Below, one piece after another: positions 36,579-47,093 of a stretch of DNA of 64,000 nucleotides. The stretch comes from Streptomyces sp. JHA26 (GTDB lineage: Bacteria; Actinomycetota; Actinomycetes; Streptomycetales; Streptomycetaceae): positions 62,001 to 126,000 of the forward strand of contig NZ_BDJC01000010.1 in the NCBI RefSeq assembly GCF_002005565.1, in the 5' to 3' direction. Position 1 is the stretch's first letter; every line of letters starts with the position of its first letter. Position numbers and translations under genes: made by a program. The notes under the pieces are model-generated. The model was not told the origin of the DNA. It was given only the letters and a program-made list of their open reading frames with translations, and searched no databases.

Positions 36579-37179
36579 ATGACGGACAACGAAGACCGGG
36601 TGGCCGGGCTGCTTCTCGCCGCGGGGGGGCGGGCGGCGGCTCGGCGGCCGGCCCAAGGCCCTGCTCGAACACCGCGGACACCTGCTCGTCGAACAGGCGG
36701 CCGAGGTGCTGTACGCGGCCGGCTGCTCCCGCGTGCACGTCGTCCTGGGGGCGCGGGCCCGGGAGGTGCGCGCACGGGCGGCGCTCGCGGGGTGCGTCCT
36801 GGTGGACAACCCGGAGTGGGAGCGGGGCATGGGCACCTCACTGCGCGCCGGACTCGCCTCGCTCGCCGGCACGGGGGCGCGGGCGGCACTGGTCTCGCTG
36901 GTGGACCAGCCCGGCATCGGCGCGGAGGCGATGGCGCGGGTGCGCGCCGGATACCGGGACGAGACGTCGCTGGCCTCGGCGGCGTACGCGGGCGTGCGCG
37001 GCCATCCCGTCCTCCTCGGGGCGGCCCACTGGGCGGGCGTCACGGCGACCGCGACCGGCGACCGGGGGGCACGCGCCTACCTGAGGGAACACGAGGCGGA
37101 CATCGCGCTCGTCGAGTGCGGGGACGTGGCGCGGCCGTACGACATCGACACTCCGGCCGACCTGCGCCACCTTGGGTGA
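36579..37179 (+). pseudogene. MobA-like nucleotidyltransferase with a one-base frameshift
   Basis: ATG 36579 opens MTDNEDRVAGLLLAAGG and then the frame is lost. Another frame continues GRRLGGRPKALLEHRG, LVEQAAEVLYAAGCSRVHVV, LVDNPEWERGMGTSLRAGL, VDQPG and ARPYDIDTPADL to the stop at 37179. The break is the G-run 36623-36629: six Gs instead of seven would give LAAGGGRRLGGRPKALL, the nucleotide-binding motif, and a 199-residue full-length protein. Such cytidylyl/guanylyltransferases make molybdenum cofactor for xanthine dehydrogenase, which fits the purine locus. Either a recent mutation or a sequencing error. Confidence 0.82.
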
Positions 37180-37226
37180 AGGGCATGGCACGGGGAGCCA
37201 CTGTCCCTCGACCCGGAGAATCTCGA

Positions 37227-37245
37227 CATCAACAAACCATTGAAG
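37227..37245. promoter_or_regulatory. Candidate AllR site upstream of malate synthase
   Basis: The minus-strand sequence CTTCAATGGTTTGTTGATG matches the allB palindrome CTTCAACGTTCTGTTGAAG at 15 of 19 positions, including both half-sites CTTCAA and GTTGA. It lies about 120 bp before the aceB ATG. Confidence 0.5.
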
Positions 37246-37363
37246 TTCCACGATGAGGAAACTACTATCCACTGACCAGAAGCACTCGACCGCACAGCGA
37301 GTGCGTTATGCCCCATACGCGCCCTCTGGCACCCGGTGCCACCGCTGAAGGAAGTGACAGCTC

Positions 37364-38986
<1,623 letters not shown>

Positions 38987-39018
38987 CGCCCGGCCCGGCC
39001 CGGCACCCGCCGCCCGCC

Positions 39019-39060
39019 CGCTCGTGCCCCCGGTACCGCACAGCACCGGGGGCACGAGCG
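39019..39060. terminator. Hairpin after aceB
   Basis: CGCTCGTGCCCCCGGT (39019-39034) pairs perfectly with ACCGGGGGCACGAGCG (39045-39060): a 16-bp stem with a 10-nt loop, 33 nt after the aceB stop. Confidence 0.8.
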
Positions 39061-39071
39061 CGTCCGCGTGC

Positions 39072-39166
39072 CGACGTCACCTCAGGTGCACGGCGTCACT
39101 CGGGGCACACGGCGCCATTCCAGGTGCACCACGTCACTCTTGGTGCACCACGTCACTCCAGGTGCA
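39072..39166. repeat. Five tandem 19-bp repeats overlapping the end of the HipA-like gene
   Basis: Five head-to-tail units start at 39072, 39091, 39110, 39129 and 39148, consensus CCACGTCACTCCAGGTGCA; units 1, 4 and 5 are closest to it, 2 and 3 diverged. Read on the minus strand, a unit encodes VHLE and a stop, which is exactly the end of the HipA-like protein (stop at 39153-39155). The array therefore looks like repeated duplication of the gene's last codons and stop. Confidence 0.85.
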
Positions 39167-40067
39167 CGGACCAGTCCTGTTCCGCGGCCGGCTTGCCGTG
39201 CAGGTCGGGGACCTGCTTGAGCCAGTCGGGGCGGCCCCGCCGGGTGCGCGCCGCCCGCCGCTCCTCCTCGGCCGCCAGCTCCTCCCGGCTGGGGAAGTCG
39301 GTCGGCAGCCACTGCGCGGACGCCTTCACGCGCGCGCAGAGGTAGTCCGCGTACGCCGCCCGCACCTCGCCCGGCCCCGCGAAGCCGGGCTCCCGCGCCA
39401 GCCAGGCGTCCGGCACCTCGGCGACGACGGCGCGCAGCAGCTCGTCGGTGACCTTCGGCGCGAGCTCGGCGTCGGCGGCCCGGACGTCCGGGGTGCTGTG
39501 GCCGAGGGCGTGGTGGCGGAAGTCGTACGCCTTCTCCGGCGCGGAGGTGTCCCAGCGGTGGTGGAAGACCAGGGCCGCGCCGTGGTCGATGAGCCACAGG
39601 CGCGGGGGCACGGCGCCGAAGGTCGGCCACACCATGAGGTTGGAGCTGTGCACCGTCCGGTCGACGTTCACGGTGAGGGCGTCCAGCCAGACGATCCGTC
39701 CGGCCTCCACCGGATCCACCGGGAACCTCCGGGCGACCTCGGGCGTGAAGTCGGCGGCGCCCGGCAGGTAGTCCATGCCGAGGTTGCGTCCCGCGCTGGC
39801 GTTCAGCAGGTCCCGCACCTCCTGGTGCGGTTCCCCGGCACCGATCGACGGATCGAAGTCGACGACGACCAGCTCGGGCACGCGCAGTCCCAGCGCCCGC
39901 GCCAGCCGCCCGACGATCACCTCGGCGACCAGCGCCTTGCTCCCCTGCGCGGAGCCGGTGAACTTCACGACGTAGGTGCCGAGGTCGTCGGCCTCGACGA
40001 CTCCGGGAACGGAGCCCCCGGTGCGCAGGGGCTCGACGTAGCGGGTGGCGGTGACCTCTCTCAACAC
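39153..40067 (-). CDS. HipA family kinase
   Basis: The 304-residue protein has the ATP-binding Lys in YVVKFTGSAQGSKALVAE, a catalytic segment NVDRTVHSSNLM (D-R-T-x-x-x-x-N) and LIDHGAALVF in place of the metal-binding DFG. These single-protein HipA-like kinases of actinobacteria lack a HipB antitoxin partner, and none is seen here. The target is unknown. It starts at GTG 40067, and its end is part of the tandem repeat array. Confidence 0.78.
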   Translation of the reverse strand: MLREVTATRYVEPLRTGGSVPGVVEADDLGTYVVKFTGSAQGSKALVAEVIVGRLARALGLRVPELVVVDFDPSIGAGEPHQEVRDLLNASAGRNLGMDYLPGAADFTPEVARRFPVDPVEAGRIVWLDALTVNVDRTVHSSNLMVWPTFGAVPPRLWLIDHGAALVFHHRWDTSAPEKAYDFRHHALGHSTPDVRAADAELAPKVTDELLRAVVAEVPDAWLAREPGFAGPGEVRAAYADYLCARVKASAQWLPTDFPSREELAAEEERRAARTRRGRPDWLKQVPDLHGKPAAEQDWSVHLE

Positions 40068-40448
40068 GTTCGAAGGTCCCCTCGCTCACGGGCCTCACAG
40101 CTCACGGCCACCTCCAGGGCGCTGCAGTCCGGGAAGGCGGTCCGCCGGCCTCCGGCACGAAGAGAGCATAGTAACCGAGCGTGACAGCGGGAGAGGAGGG
40201 CTCGGGCCGTCGCGCCGACGGCCGCCGGGCTTCTCCGCCTCCCGCATGATCGAGGCGGGCGCGGTGGTGCCGCTCCGGCCGGCTCCGTTCCCGGGTGCAG
40301 GAGGACCCGTGCCCTCCCGGGGAACACGGCTCCGTGTGCGTCCGACGCCGCCCGTCCGTTTTCGGCGGTCTTTTCGGCACACGGGCGGCGTCGGGCGGCC
40401 CGGAGGGGGAAGGCGCACTGCAGTGGACGAGCCAGGGAGGGCTTTGCA
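40068..40448. other. Intergenic region, no gene seen
   Basis: About 380 bp between divergent genes, presumably holding both promoters. I find no convincing boxes, open frame with a ribosome site or strong hairpin; GGGAGGG at its right end is the ribosome site for the gene at 40449. Confidence 0.5.
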
Positions 40449-40874
40449 GTGGAAGACGATTCCTCGCTCCGGGCGGTGGGCTGGGCGCGGTCGCTGCCGA
40501 TGGACACCAGTCCCAAGGAGGCGCGCGACTGGGCCTTGCACCACCTGCGGTCCCTGCCGTGGACCGACCGTGCTCCCCAGACGGTGGACGATGTCCTGCT
40601 GACCGTCTCGGAACTGGTCACCAACGCCCACGTGCACGCCCACTCCCACGCCCAGCTGGTGATGACCTGGGACGGGAGGTGCCTGCACGTCGCCGTCCAC
40701 GACGCCTCCACCACGCTGCCCACCCAGCGGGCCGCGACCACCGACCAGCCCGGGGGGCGGGGCATGCTCCTGGTCGACGCCCTGACCGACAGCTGGGAGG
40801 CCCGCCCCTGCCCCCACGGCAAGACGGTCATCGCCTGTTTCCATCCGCCGGCCGAGGTCCAGGAGCCCTGCTGA
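40449..40874 (+). CDS. Anti-sigma-factor-type ATP-binding protein
   Basis: The 141-residue HATPase_c protein has an N box (VSELVTNAHVHAHSH) and G boxes (VHDASTTLP, GGRGMLLVDALTDSW) as in RsbW/SpoIIAB-type kinases. GTG 40449 follows GGGAGGG. Its G box resembles the C-terminal domain of the neighbouring phosphatase (RAATT-x-x-GGRG, then GKTV), so the two share ancestry. Such proteins sequester sigma factors or phosphorylate anti-anti-sigma factors. Confidence 0.88.
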   Translation: MEDDSSLRAVGWARSLPMDTSPKEARDWALHHLRSLPWTDRAPQTVDDVLLTVSELVTNAHVHAHSHAQLVMTWDGRCLHVAVHDASTTLPTQRAATTDQPGGRGMLLVDALTDSWEARPCPHGKTVIACFHPPAEVQEPC

Positions 40875-40966
40875 CACCCGCGTGACGCGCGGGAACCCAC
40901 GGGTCGCGGTCCCGGGAGGGCGCCCGCAGCAGGCGGATGCCCCGTTTGCCCGCTTACCCTGATTCT

Positions 40967-43810
40967 GTGGAGCCGCATGCACCTCCCCCGGACAGCGGTC
41001 ACGACGGCCCGGAGCCGCCGGCCGCCGGGGTACGTCCGGAGATCCTCGCCTCCTGGCAGCGCTCGCAGTCGCTCGGCATCGACCAGGAGAAGGCCGCCCT
41101 GCCGGTCGAGAGCGACCTGAACCCCGACTCCCGGCTGCTCAGGGCCGCCACGCCGGTGCTGGAACGCCTGTACGAACAGCTCTCGGGCGTGCCGGCGACC
41201 GTGGCGCTGGCCGACTCGCGGGCGATCATCGTGGACCGGTGGGGCGACCCCGCGGGGCTGAGGCTGATGGACGCCGCCTCCCTGGTGCCGGGCGCCAACG
41301 TCGACGAGCGGTTCATGGGGACCAGCAGCGTCAGCATGGTGCTGAGCACCAGGGCGCCGTTCGTGGTCGTCGGCCACGAGCACTTCCTGCACGACCTCAA
41401 GGAGCTGACCTGCATGGCCGCGCCGGTGCGCGACCCGGTGGGCGGCGCCGTACGGGGCGCGGTCAACCTCTCCGTGCCCCGGGAGCTGGCCGACCCCCGC
41501 ATGGCGCTGGTCCTGCAGGAGGCCACCGAACGCATCGGGGAGCGCCTGCTGGAGCTGGGGACGGCCCGCGAGGCCGAGCTGATGCGCTCCTTCCACCGGG
41601 CCAGGGAACGCGGTGGGCACGCCGAGCTGCACCTCGGCTCGGGAGAGCTGTCCCGGCTCGGCAAACCGCCGCCGCAGCTGGCCTCGCAGGAACGGTCGCT
41701 GCTGCTGGAGCGGGCCGTCGAGCTGATCTCCTCGACCGGTGAGGCGTTCACGGAGGTCCCGCTCGCGGGCGGTCGCGTGGCCGTGCTGCGCCGCCGGGAG
41801 CTGCACCACGGCGACGCGGAGGGCGCGGCGGTCGAGGTCAGCTTCGAGGACGCCCGCGGCACGGGGACGGCGGCCCCGGCCACCGCGACGACCCCGGCCA
41901 CCGCGTCGGCCCCCGACGGCCGTCACGTGCCCCTTCTGGACCGTCCCACCGGGGCGGCGGAGGCGGAAGCGCCCGACGAGACGGCGCAGCCGCAGGCCGC
42001 CGGACCGGCCGACGCGTGGCTGCTGCTGGTGGGCGAGCCGGGCGTCGGCCGGCTCGCCGCCGAGGCGCGCGGGCGGCTGTCCCTGCTGAACGAGGCGGGC
42101 ACCGGGCTCGGCACCACCCTGGACATGCGGCGCACCGCCGAGGAACTGGCGGAGATCACCGTGCCGCGCTTCGCCGACCTGGTCGTCGTCGACCTGGTGG
42201 AGAGCGTCCTGGCGGGCGAGGAGCCACCCCCCGGACGGCTGTCCCCCGACGTGACGCTGCGCCGGGTGGCCGCCTGGGCGGGCGAGGACGCCGGCGGCGC
42301 CCCGGCCGGCGGCGTGGACGAGCCGGCCGGCTACCCCGCCGGTACTCCCCAGGCCCGGTGTCTGGAGACCGGGCGGCCGGTCATGGACTCGGTGATGACC
42401 GCCGCCCTGGCCGGGCACCCGGCCGACCGGGTGCACCCCGTCGCCCTGCTCGGCGAGGGCGTGCACTCCTACCTGGGCGCCCCGCTGTCCGCCCGGGGGT
42501 CCGTCCTGGGCCTGGCGGGCTTCTACCGCCGCGGCAGGACGCGGCCGTACGAGCAGGACGACCTGACGCTGGCGGGCGAGCTGGCGGCCCGTGCCGCGAT
42601 CAGCGTGGACAACGCCCGCCGCTACCGCCGGGAGCACCACGCCTCCCTCACCCTGCAGCGCAGTCTGCTGCCGCACGCCCTGCCCCGGCTGGGGACCGTC
42701 GACCTCGCCTCCCGCTACCTGCCCGCGGACGCCAGGGCGGGCGTGGGCGGGGACTGGTTCGACGTGATCCCGCTGTCCGGGATGCGCGTGGCGCTGGTCG
42801 TCGGGGACGTACCCGGAAACGGTCTGCAGGCCGCGGCGACCATGGGCCGGCTGCGTACGGCGGTGCGGACGCTGGCCGGACAGGACCTGCTGCCCGAGGA
42901 GGTGCTGGCCCACCTGGACGACCTGGTCAGCCGCACCCACGACGAGGCGGCCGACGAACAGGACCCCGCGACCGGGACGACCCTCCTGTACGTGGTGTAC
43001 GACCCGGTGACGTGCAGTTGCACCGCCGCACGGGCCGGTCATCCGCCGCCCGCCGTGCTGACGCCGGGCGGCCGGGCGCGGCTGCTCGACCTGCCGGCCG
43101 GCCCGCCCCTGGGGCTCGGCGGGATCCAGCCGTACGAGTCCGCCGTCGTCGACCTGCCCTCGGACAGTCTGCTGGCGATGTACACCGACGGCCTGCTCAA
43201 GGAGGACCGCGGCTACGGGGACACCGACGCGCGCACCGGACGGCTGCTGGCCTCGCTGGACGGCGCCGGTCCGGCGCTGGAGGACGTCTGCGACCGGATC
43301 ACGGGCACCCTCCTGCCCGGCGGTCCGTACGACGACGTGGCCCTCCTGCTGGCCCGGGTGCACGCGCTGCCCGAGGACCGGGTGGCGTCCTGGGAGTTCC
43401 CGTCCGACTCCTCGGTCGTGGCGCGGGCCAGGGCGCTCACCCGCGCCCAGCTCGCCGCCTGGGGCATGCGGGAGCTGGACTTCAACACCGGGCTGGTGGT
43501 CAGCGAGCTGGTCACCAATGCCGTGCGGTACGGCAGCCAGGGGCCGGTGTGCCTGCGGCTGCTGCGCGACGACTCGCTGATCTGCGAGGTCTCCGACCGC
43601 AGCAACACCTCCCCGCGCATCCGGCGGGCGGCCACGACCGAGGAGGGCGGGCGCGGCCTGTTCCTGGTGGCGCAGTTCACCAAGAGCTGGGGCGCCCGCT
43701 ACACGCCGCAGGGCAAGACGGTGTGGGCCGAGCAGGTGCCGCAGCGGGGGCGGGCCGGGGCGGAACCGGACGAGCAGGCGCTGCTGGCCATGTTCGACGA
43801 TCCCGGCTGA
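40967..43810 (+). CDS. Multidomain GAF-GAF-SpoIIE phosphatase-HATPase regulator
   Basis: The 947-residue protein begins with a DhaR/AcoR-like sensor region (EILASWQRSQSLGID, residues about 20-200, with GTSSVSMVLSTRAPF). A second GAF follows at about 360-545, then a PP2C/SpoIIE domain at about 560-780 (GGDWFDVIPLSGMRVALVVGDV, AMYTDGLLKEDRG, DDVALLLARV) and a C-terminal HATPase (SELVTNAVRYG, GGRGLFLVAQF). It probably dephosphorylates an anti-sigma antagonist in response to a signal bound by GAF. GTG 40967 lies 6 nt after TACCCT, a leaderless layout. Confidence 0.9.
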   Translation: MEPHAPPPDSGHDGPEPPAAGVRPEILASWQRSQSLGIDQEKAALPVESDLNPDSRLLRAATPVLERLYEQLSGVPATVALADSRAIIVDRWGDPAGLRLMDAASLVPGANVDERFMGTSSVSMVLSTRAPFVVVGHEHFLHDLKELTCMAAPVRDPVGGAVRGAVNLSVPRELADPRMALVLQEATERIGERLLELGTAREAELMRSFHRARERGGHAELHLGSGELSRLGKPPPQLASQERSLLLERAVELISSTGEAFTEVPLAGGRVAVLRRRELHHGDAEGAAVEVSFEDARGTGTAAPATATTPATASAPDGRHVPLLDRPTGAAEAEAPDETAQPQAAGPADAWLLLVGEPGVGRLAAEARGRLSLLNEAGTGLGTTLDMRRTAEELAEITVPRFADLVVVDLVESVLAGEEPPPGRLSPDVTLRRVAAWAGEDAGGAPAGGVDEPAGYPAGTPQARCLETGRPVMDSVMTAALAGHPADRVHPVALLGEGVHSYLGAPLSARGSVLGLAGFYRRGRTRPYEQDDLTLAGELAARAAISVDNARRYRREHHASLTLQRSLLPHALPRLGTVDLASRYLPADARAGVGGDWFDVIPLSGMRVALVVGDVPGNGLQAAATMGRLRTAVRTLAGQDLLPEEVLAHLDDLVSRTHDEAADEQDPATGTTLLYVVYDPVTCSCTAARAGHPPPAVLTPGGRARLLDLPAGPPLGLGGIQPYESAVVDLPSDSLLAMYTDGLLKEDRGYGDTDARTGRLLASLDGAGPALEDVCDRITGTLLPGGPYDDVALLLARVHALPEDRVASWEFPSDSSVVARARALTRAQLAAWGMRELDFNTGLVVSELVTNAVRYGSQGPVCLRLLRDDSLICEVSDRSNTSPRIRRAATTEEGGRGLFLVAQFTKSWGARYTPQGKTVWAEQVPQRGRAGAEPDEQALLAMFDDPG

Positions 43811-43853
43811 CCCGCCGGCCGGACGTGTCCCGCGTGACGTCCGCGGGGCGCCC

Positions 43854-45413
43854 TCACCGCCCGCCGGGGCGGAGGTCCGGTACGGCAGCGGACCGCAGGG
43901 GGTTCGGCAGCGGCCGGTAGCGTGCGGCGGCGCCGTCCGCGCCCGTCCAGCGCAGCAGGAGGTTCGTCTTCGCGGGCAGCGTCGGCGCGGTGAGCAGGGC
44001 CGGGATCTCGGGAAGGTCGTGGCGGGCCAGGGCGGCGCGGAGGGCGGGCCGCGGGTCGAAGCGCGGGTGGTGGTCGGCGAGGGCGCCGGCGATCTCCAGC
44101 AGGTGGTTGACGACCAGGCAGTACACCAGCCGTTCCCAGCCGGCCGCGCGGGGCGTGTCCGGCAGGAGTCTGACGCCCTCGGCGTCCCGGAAGAGGGCCT
44201 GCACCGGAGTGCCGTCCCCGTCCACGGCGACCAGCGTGTTCTGCAGGTGCGCCTCCAGGACGACGCCGTCGTCGGCGAAGGCGGTCAGGACGGGCGGGAC
44301 GACGGCGTGGAGGTACGCCTCCCACCAGCCCGCCGGGTCCGGGGCGGCCGTCAGCGGGTCGCCGGGGAAGCCCTCCACGAGGGCCGCGGCGAGCAGTGGG
44401 GTCGCGCCGGGCAGCAGGCGGGTGCGCAGGCCGTCGCGGACGACGACGGCGAGTTCCTCGAAGGCGAAGTCGGCGGTGCGGTACCCGCGGTCGGCGAGCC
44501 AGACCGCCGGGGGGCCGATCGCCTCGAAGGCCTCCGTGACCGCCGTGTCGGTGCGGCGCAGTCCCAGCAGGTCGTGGCGCCACAGGCGGCGGACGTCGTT
44601 GGTGATGCGCACGTCGAGGCTGAACTTCAGGAACAGGTCCTGTTCCGGAGGCCGCTCGGGCGCGTACACCGTGCGGACGGCCGCCGTGGGCCACACCGGG
44701 AACGCGGTCGTGCCCAGCCGGATCAGCCGTCCGTCGGCGAAGGCCGGGGCGAGGGCCGTCGCCGTCAGGTCGAGCTGCCAGGGGTGGGCGGGCAGCAGGC
44801 GGTAGCCGGACGGGGCTTCTCCGAGGGCGTCCAGGGCGGTGGTGTCGCCCTCCTCGACGACCGTGTCCGCGCGCACGGCGAGCAGCGTCAGCGGGAACCG
44901 GGCGTGCGCCTCCGGCGCGTAGGGAAGCCAGCCGGTGTGCGGGCCGCCGCCGCGCGCCTTGGGGGCGGGGTGGTGGGTGTGGCCGGTGAGCAGGGACTGT
45001 TCGGAGCGCAGGTACGGGTCGCCGGGCGGGACCGCCCCCGCGCGTGCCGTCAGGAGCGCGGCGACCGCGTCCCGGCTGTCGGTCATCTCGGTGGGCAGTT
45101 CGTGGTTGGGCAGGCCGGTGTGGCGGTGCAGTTCCTCGGCGACGAGTTTCACCAGTTCGGCGTGGCCGACGCGGTGCCAGCCGTCCGCCGTGCGCACCTC
45201 CGGCTCGGCGGGGCGCCGGCCGCCGCGGACCCGGAGCAGCCGGCCGCCGGGCAGCCGGTGGACCGGGCGGCCGCCGGAGGGCGGGCACGGTTCGGCCACC
45301 TCGCGCAGCAGGCAGTTCAGCAGCGGTACCGCCGCGTAGGCGTCGGCGCGTTCCGCGATGTCGTCCGGGACGGCGGTGCCGGAGGGCGGGGGCAGGAGAT
45401 CCACGCGTTCCAC
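43854..45413 (-). CDS. IucA/IucC family NIS siderophore synthetase
   Basis: The 519-residue protein has the NIS synthetase signatures TGHTHHPAPKARGG (the G-H-x-x-H-P-x-x-K motif), LLPAHPWQLDL, SLDVRITNDVRR and the C-terminal EAHLQNTLVAVDGDG. It adenylates a carboxylate such as citrate and joins it to an amine. GTG 45413 (with AGGGAA just upstream) or GTG 45404 may be the start. It is divergent from a second NIS synthetase. I saw no DmdR/IdeR iron box between them. Confidence 0.88.
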   Translation of the reverse strand: MERVDLLPPPSGTAVPDDIAERADAYAAVPLLNCLLREVAEPCPPSGGRPVHRLPGGRLLRVRGGRRPAEPEVRTADGWHRVGHAELVKLVAEELHRHTGLPNHELPTEMTDSRDAVAALLTARAGAVPPGDPYLRSEQSLLTGHTHHPAPKARGGGPHTGWLPYAPEAHARFPLTLLAVRADTVVEEGDTTALDALGEAPSGYRLLPAHPWQLDLTATALAPAFADGRLIRLGTTAFPVWPTAAVRTVYAPERPPEQDLFLKFSLDVRITNDVRRLWRHDLLGLRRTDTAVTEAFEAIGPPAVWLADRGYRTADFAFEELAVVVRDGLRTRLLPGATPLLAAALVEGFPGDPLTAAPDPAGWWEAYLHAVVPPVLTAFADDGVVLEAHLQNTLVAVDGDGTPVQALFRDAEGVRLLPDTPRAAGWERLVYCLVVNHLLEIAGALADHHPRFDPRPALRAALARHDLPEIPALLTAPTLPAKTNLLLRWTGADGAAARYRPLPNPLRSAAVPDLRPGGR

Positions 45414-45528
45414 TCGTTCCCTACGGTCTGAAAGGGCGGAGACGATCAGTATGTCTGTCGTGGTCCCTTCGTCGTGACGTCCCGCGCGTACGCGACTCGT
45501 TCCCGCCCCGTACCCGAGGAGCCCGCCC

Positions 45529-47031
45529 GTGTACCGTCCCGCCACCGCCGAGGCCGAGGTCGCCGACGAACTGGCCGTCGTCCGGCCCGGTCTGCTCCCC
45601 CGGTACGCGGCCGGGCTGCCCGGTGCCCGCGCGGCCGTGCTGACCCGGCTGTGGCGGGCGCTCGCGCACGAGCCGCTGCCGTGGATCACCGTCCGGGAGC
45701 CCGTGCGGGACGGGCTCGTGCTGCGCCTGGCGGACGGACGTCGGCTGTACGGTCCGGCCGCGGATCCGTACCGCACGTCCGCGTACGTCACCGCCGTACG
45801 GCTCGACGGGACGCCGTACGACGATCCCGCGCGTCTGATGGCGGATCTCGCCGTACCGCACTCCGCGGGTTTCGCCGCCGAACTCGGCCACAGCGCGGCG
45901 TCGTTGGCGCTGTCGCGGACGAGCCGGGAGAATCACCCGGACGAGTGGCCGGACAGTGACCGGGGCTGGGAGCAGCGGGTGGTCGACGGCCATCCGTTCC
46001 ACCCCAACTGCCGTGCGCGGCCGGGCTTCTCGGTGGCCGAGCAGCTCGCCTACGGGCCCGAGCACGGGCCGGTCGTGGAACTGGGTCTGGTGCCGGTCCC
46101 GGCAGCGGGGTGCCTGGTGACGGGCACGTGGCCGCGGGAGTTGCGGGACGGGGGGCGGTTGCTGCTGCCGGTGCATCCGTGGCAGGCGGCGCACGTGCTG
46201 AAGCGGACGGGCGGGGGAACGACGCTGGCCGCGCACCCGCTGATGTCCCTGCGCACGCTCGCCGTGCCCGGTGGTCCGCACGTGAAGACCGCGTTGAGCG
46301 CGCGGCTGACGTCCTCGGTGCGGGACATCTCCGTCGCCTCGGTCGCCGCGTCGGACACCCTGTCGGCCTTCGGCCGGGCGCTGGCGGCGCGCACGGACGG
46401 GCTGCTGGAGGTCACCCGTACCCTGGGCGCGGCCACCGCGCACTCCCCCGACCTGGCCGCCGTCCTGCGCGAGCCGCCCCGGGCGTACGCGGCCGCCGGC
46501 GAGCACGTCGTCCCGGTGGCGGCGCTGGCGACCACCGGGCTGCCCCGGTCCCCCGCGTGGCTGGCCGGCCTCGCGCGTCTGTGCCTGACCGTGGGACTGG
46601 GTCTGCTCGAACGGGGCGTGGCGCTGGAGGCGCACGGTCAGAACCTGCTCGTGGTGCTCTCGGCGTCGGGCGAGCCGCTGCGCCTGGTCTACCGCGACCT
46701 GGCCGACATCCGCGTCAGTCCGGCCCGCCTCGCCCGGCACGGCGTGCCGGCCCCGGACCTGCCCGCGCGCATGCTCACCGACGATCCGGTGGCCCTGCGC
46801 CGCAAGCTGTTCGGTTCGCTGGTCGCCGGGGCCCTCGCCGACGCGGCGGGGTCGGGGGCGGCGCTGGGCGCGGCCCTGGAAGCGGCCCTCAATGAACTGC
46901 CGCCCACGCCGGACCTGGTGGCGCTGCGCGAGGAGCCGCTGCCGGTGAAGGCGCTGACGCTGATGCGCATGTCGCCGGGGACCGGCGGGGACATGTGGAC
47001 GGATCTGCCCAATCCCCTGCACGCGAGGTGA
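45529..47031 (+). CDS. IucA/IucC family NIS siderophore synthetase
   Basis: The 500-residue protein has DGHPFHPNCRARPGFS, VHPWQAAHVL, ALSARLTSSVRDIS, ALEAHGQNLLVV and VYRDLADIRVS, a full NIS synthetase set; the usual Lys of the ATP-site motif is Arg (CRARPG). GTG 45529 follows GAGGAG. Two NIS enzymes back to back imply a citrate- or dicarboxylate-derived siderophore, but no decarboxylase, monooxygenase or exporter is present in the window. Confidence 0.87.
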   Translation: MYRPATAEAEVADELAVVRPGLLPRYAAGLPGARAAVLTRLWRALAHEPLPWITVREPVRDGLVLRLADGRRLYGPAADPYRTSAYVTAVRLDGTPYDDPARLMADLAVPHSAGFAAELGHSAASLALSRTSRENHPDEWPDSDRGWEQRVVDGHPFHPNCRARPGFSVAEQLAYGPEHGPVVELGLVPVPAAGCLVTGTWPRELRDGGRLLLPVHPWQAAHVLKRTGGGTTLAAHPLMSLRTLAVPGGPHVKTALSARLTSSVRDISVASVAASDTLSAFGRALAARTDGLLEVTRTLGAATAHSPDLAAVLREPPRAYAAAGEHVVPVAALATTGLPRSPAWLAGLARLCLTVGLGLLERGVALEAHGQNLLVVLSASGEPLRLVYRDLADIRVSPARLARHGVPAPDLPARMLTDDPVALRRKLFGSLVAGALADAAGSGAALGAALEAALNELPPTPDLVALREEPLPVKALTLMRMSPGTGGDMWTDLPNPLHAR

Positions 47032-47057
47032 CGTTGCGGCGTCCACGGGGTCTCGTT

Positions 47058-47087
47058 TTGGATCGCGGCAGTCCCGGTCAATAGGAT
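47058..47087 (+). promoter_or_regulatory. Promoter of the VWA gene
   Basis: TTGGAT (47058-47063) and TAGGAT (47082-47087) are spaced 18 bp, close to the housekeeping consensus. The ATG at 47094 begins 6 nt after the -10 box, so transcription probably starts at the initiation codon. Confidence 0.65.
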
Positions 47088-47093
47088 CCGCCG

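Noticed and set aside
35968..36582. A 204-codon plus-strand frame over the small DUF5955-like gene
   Set aside because: It lacks a ribosome site and overlaps a minus-strand gene with better protein features.
40061..43363. An 1100-codon open frame antisense to the phosphatase gene
   Set aside because: It is a shadow of the GAF-SpoIIE-HATPase gene, whose motifs are clear on the plus strand.
45414..45528. Iron box expected between the two NIS synthetase genes
   Set aside because: No sequence resembling the 19-bp DmdR/IdeR palindrome was found by eye.
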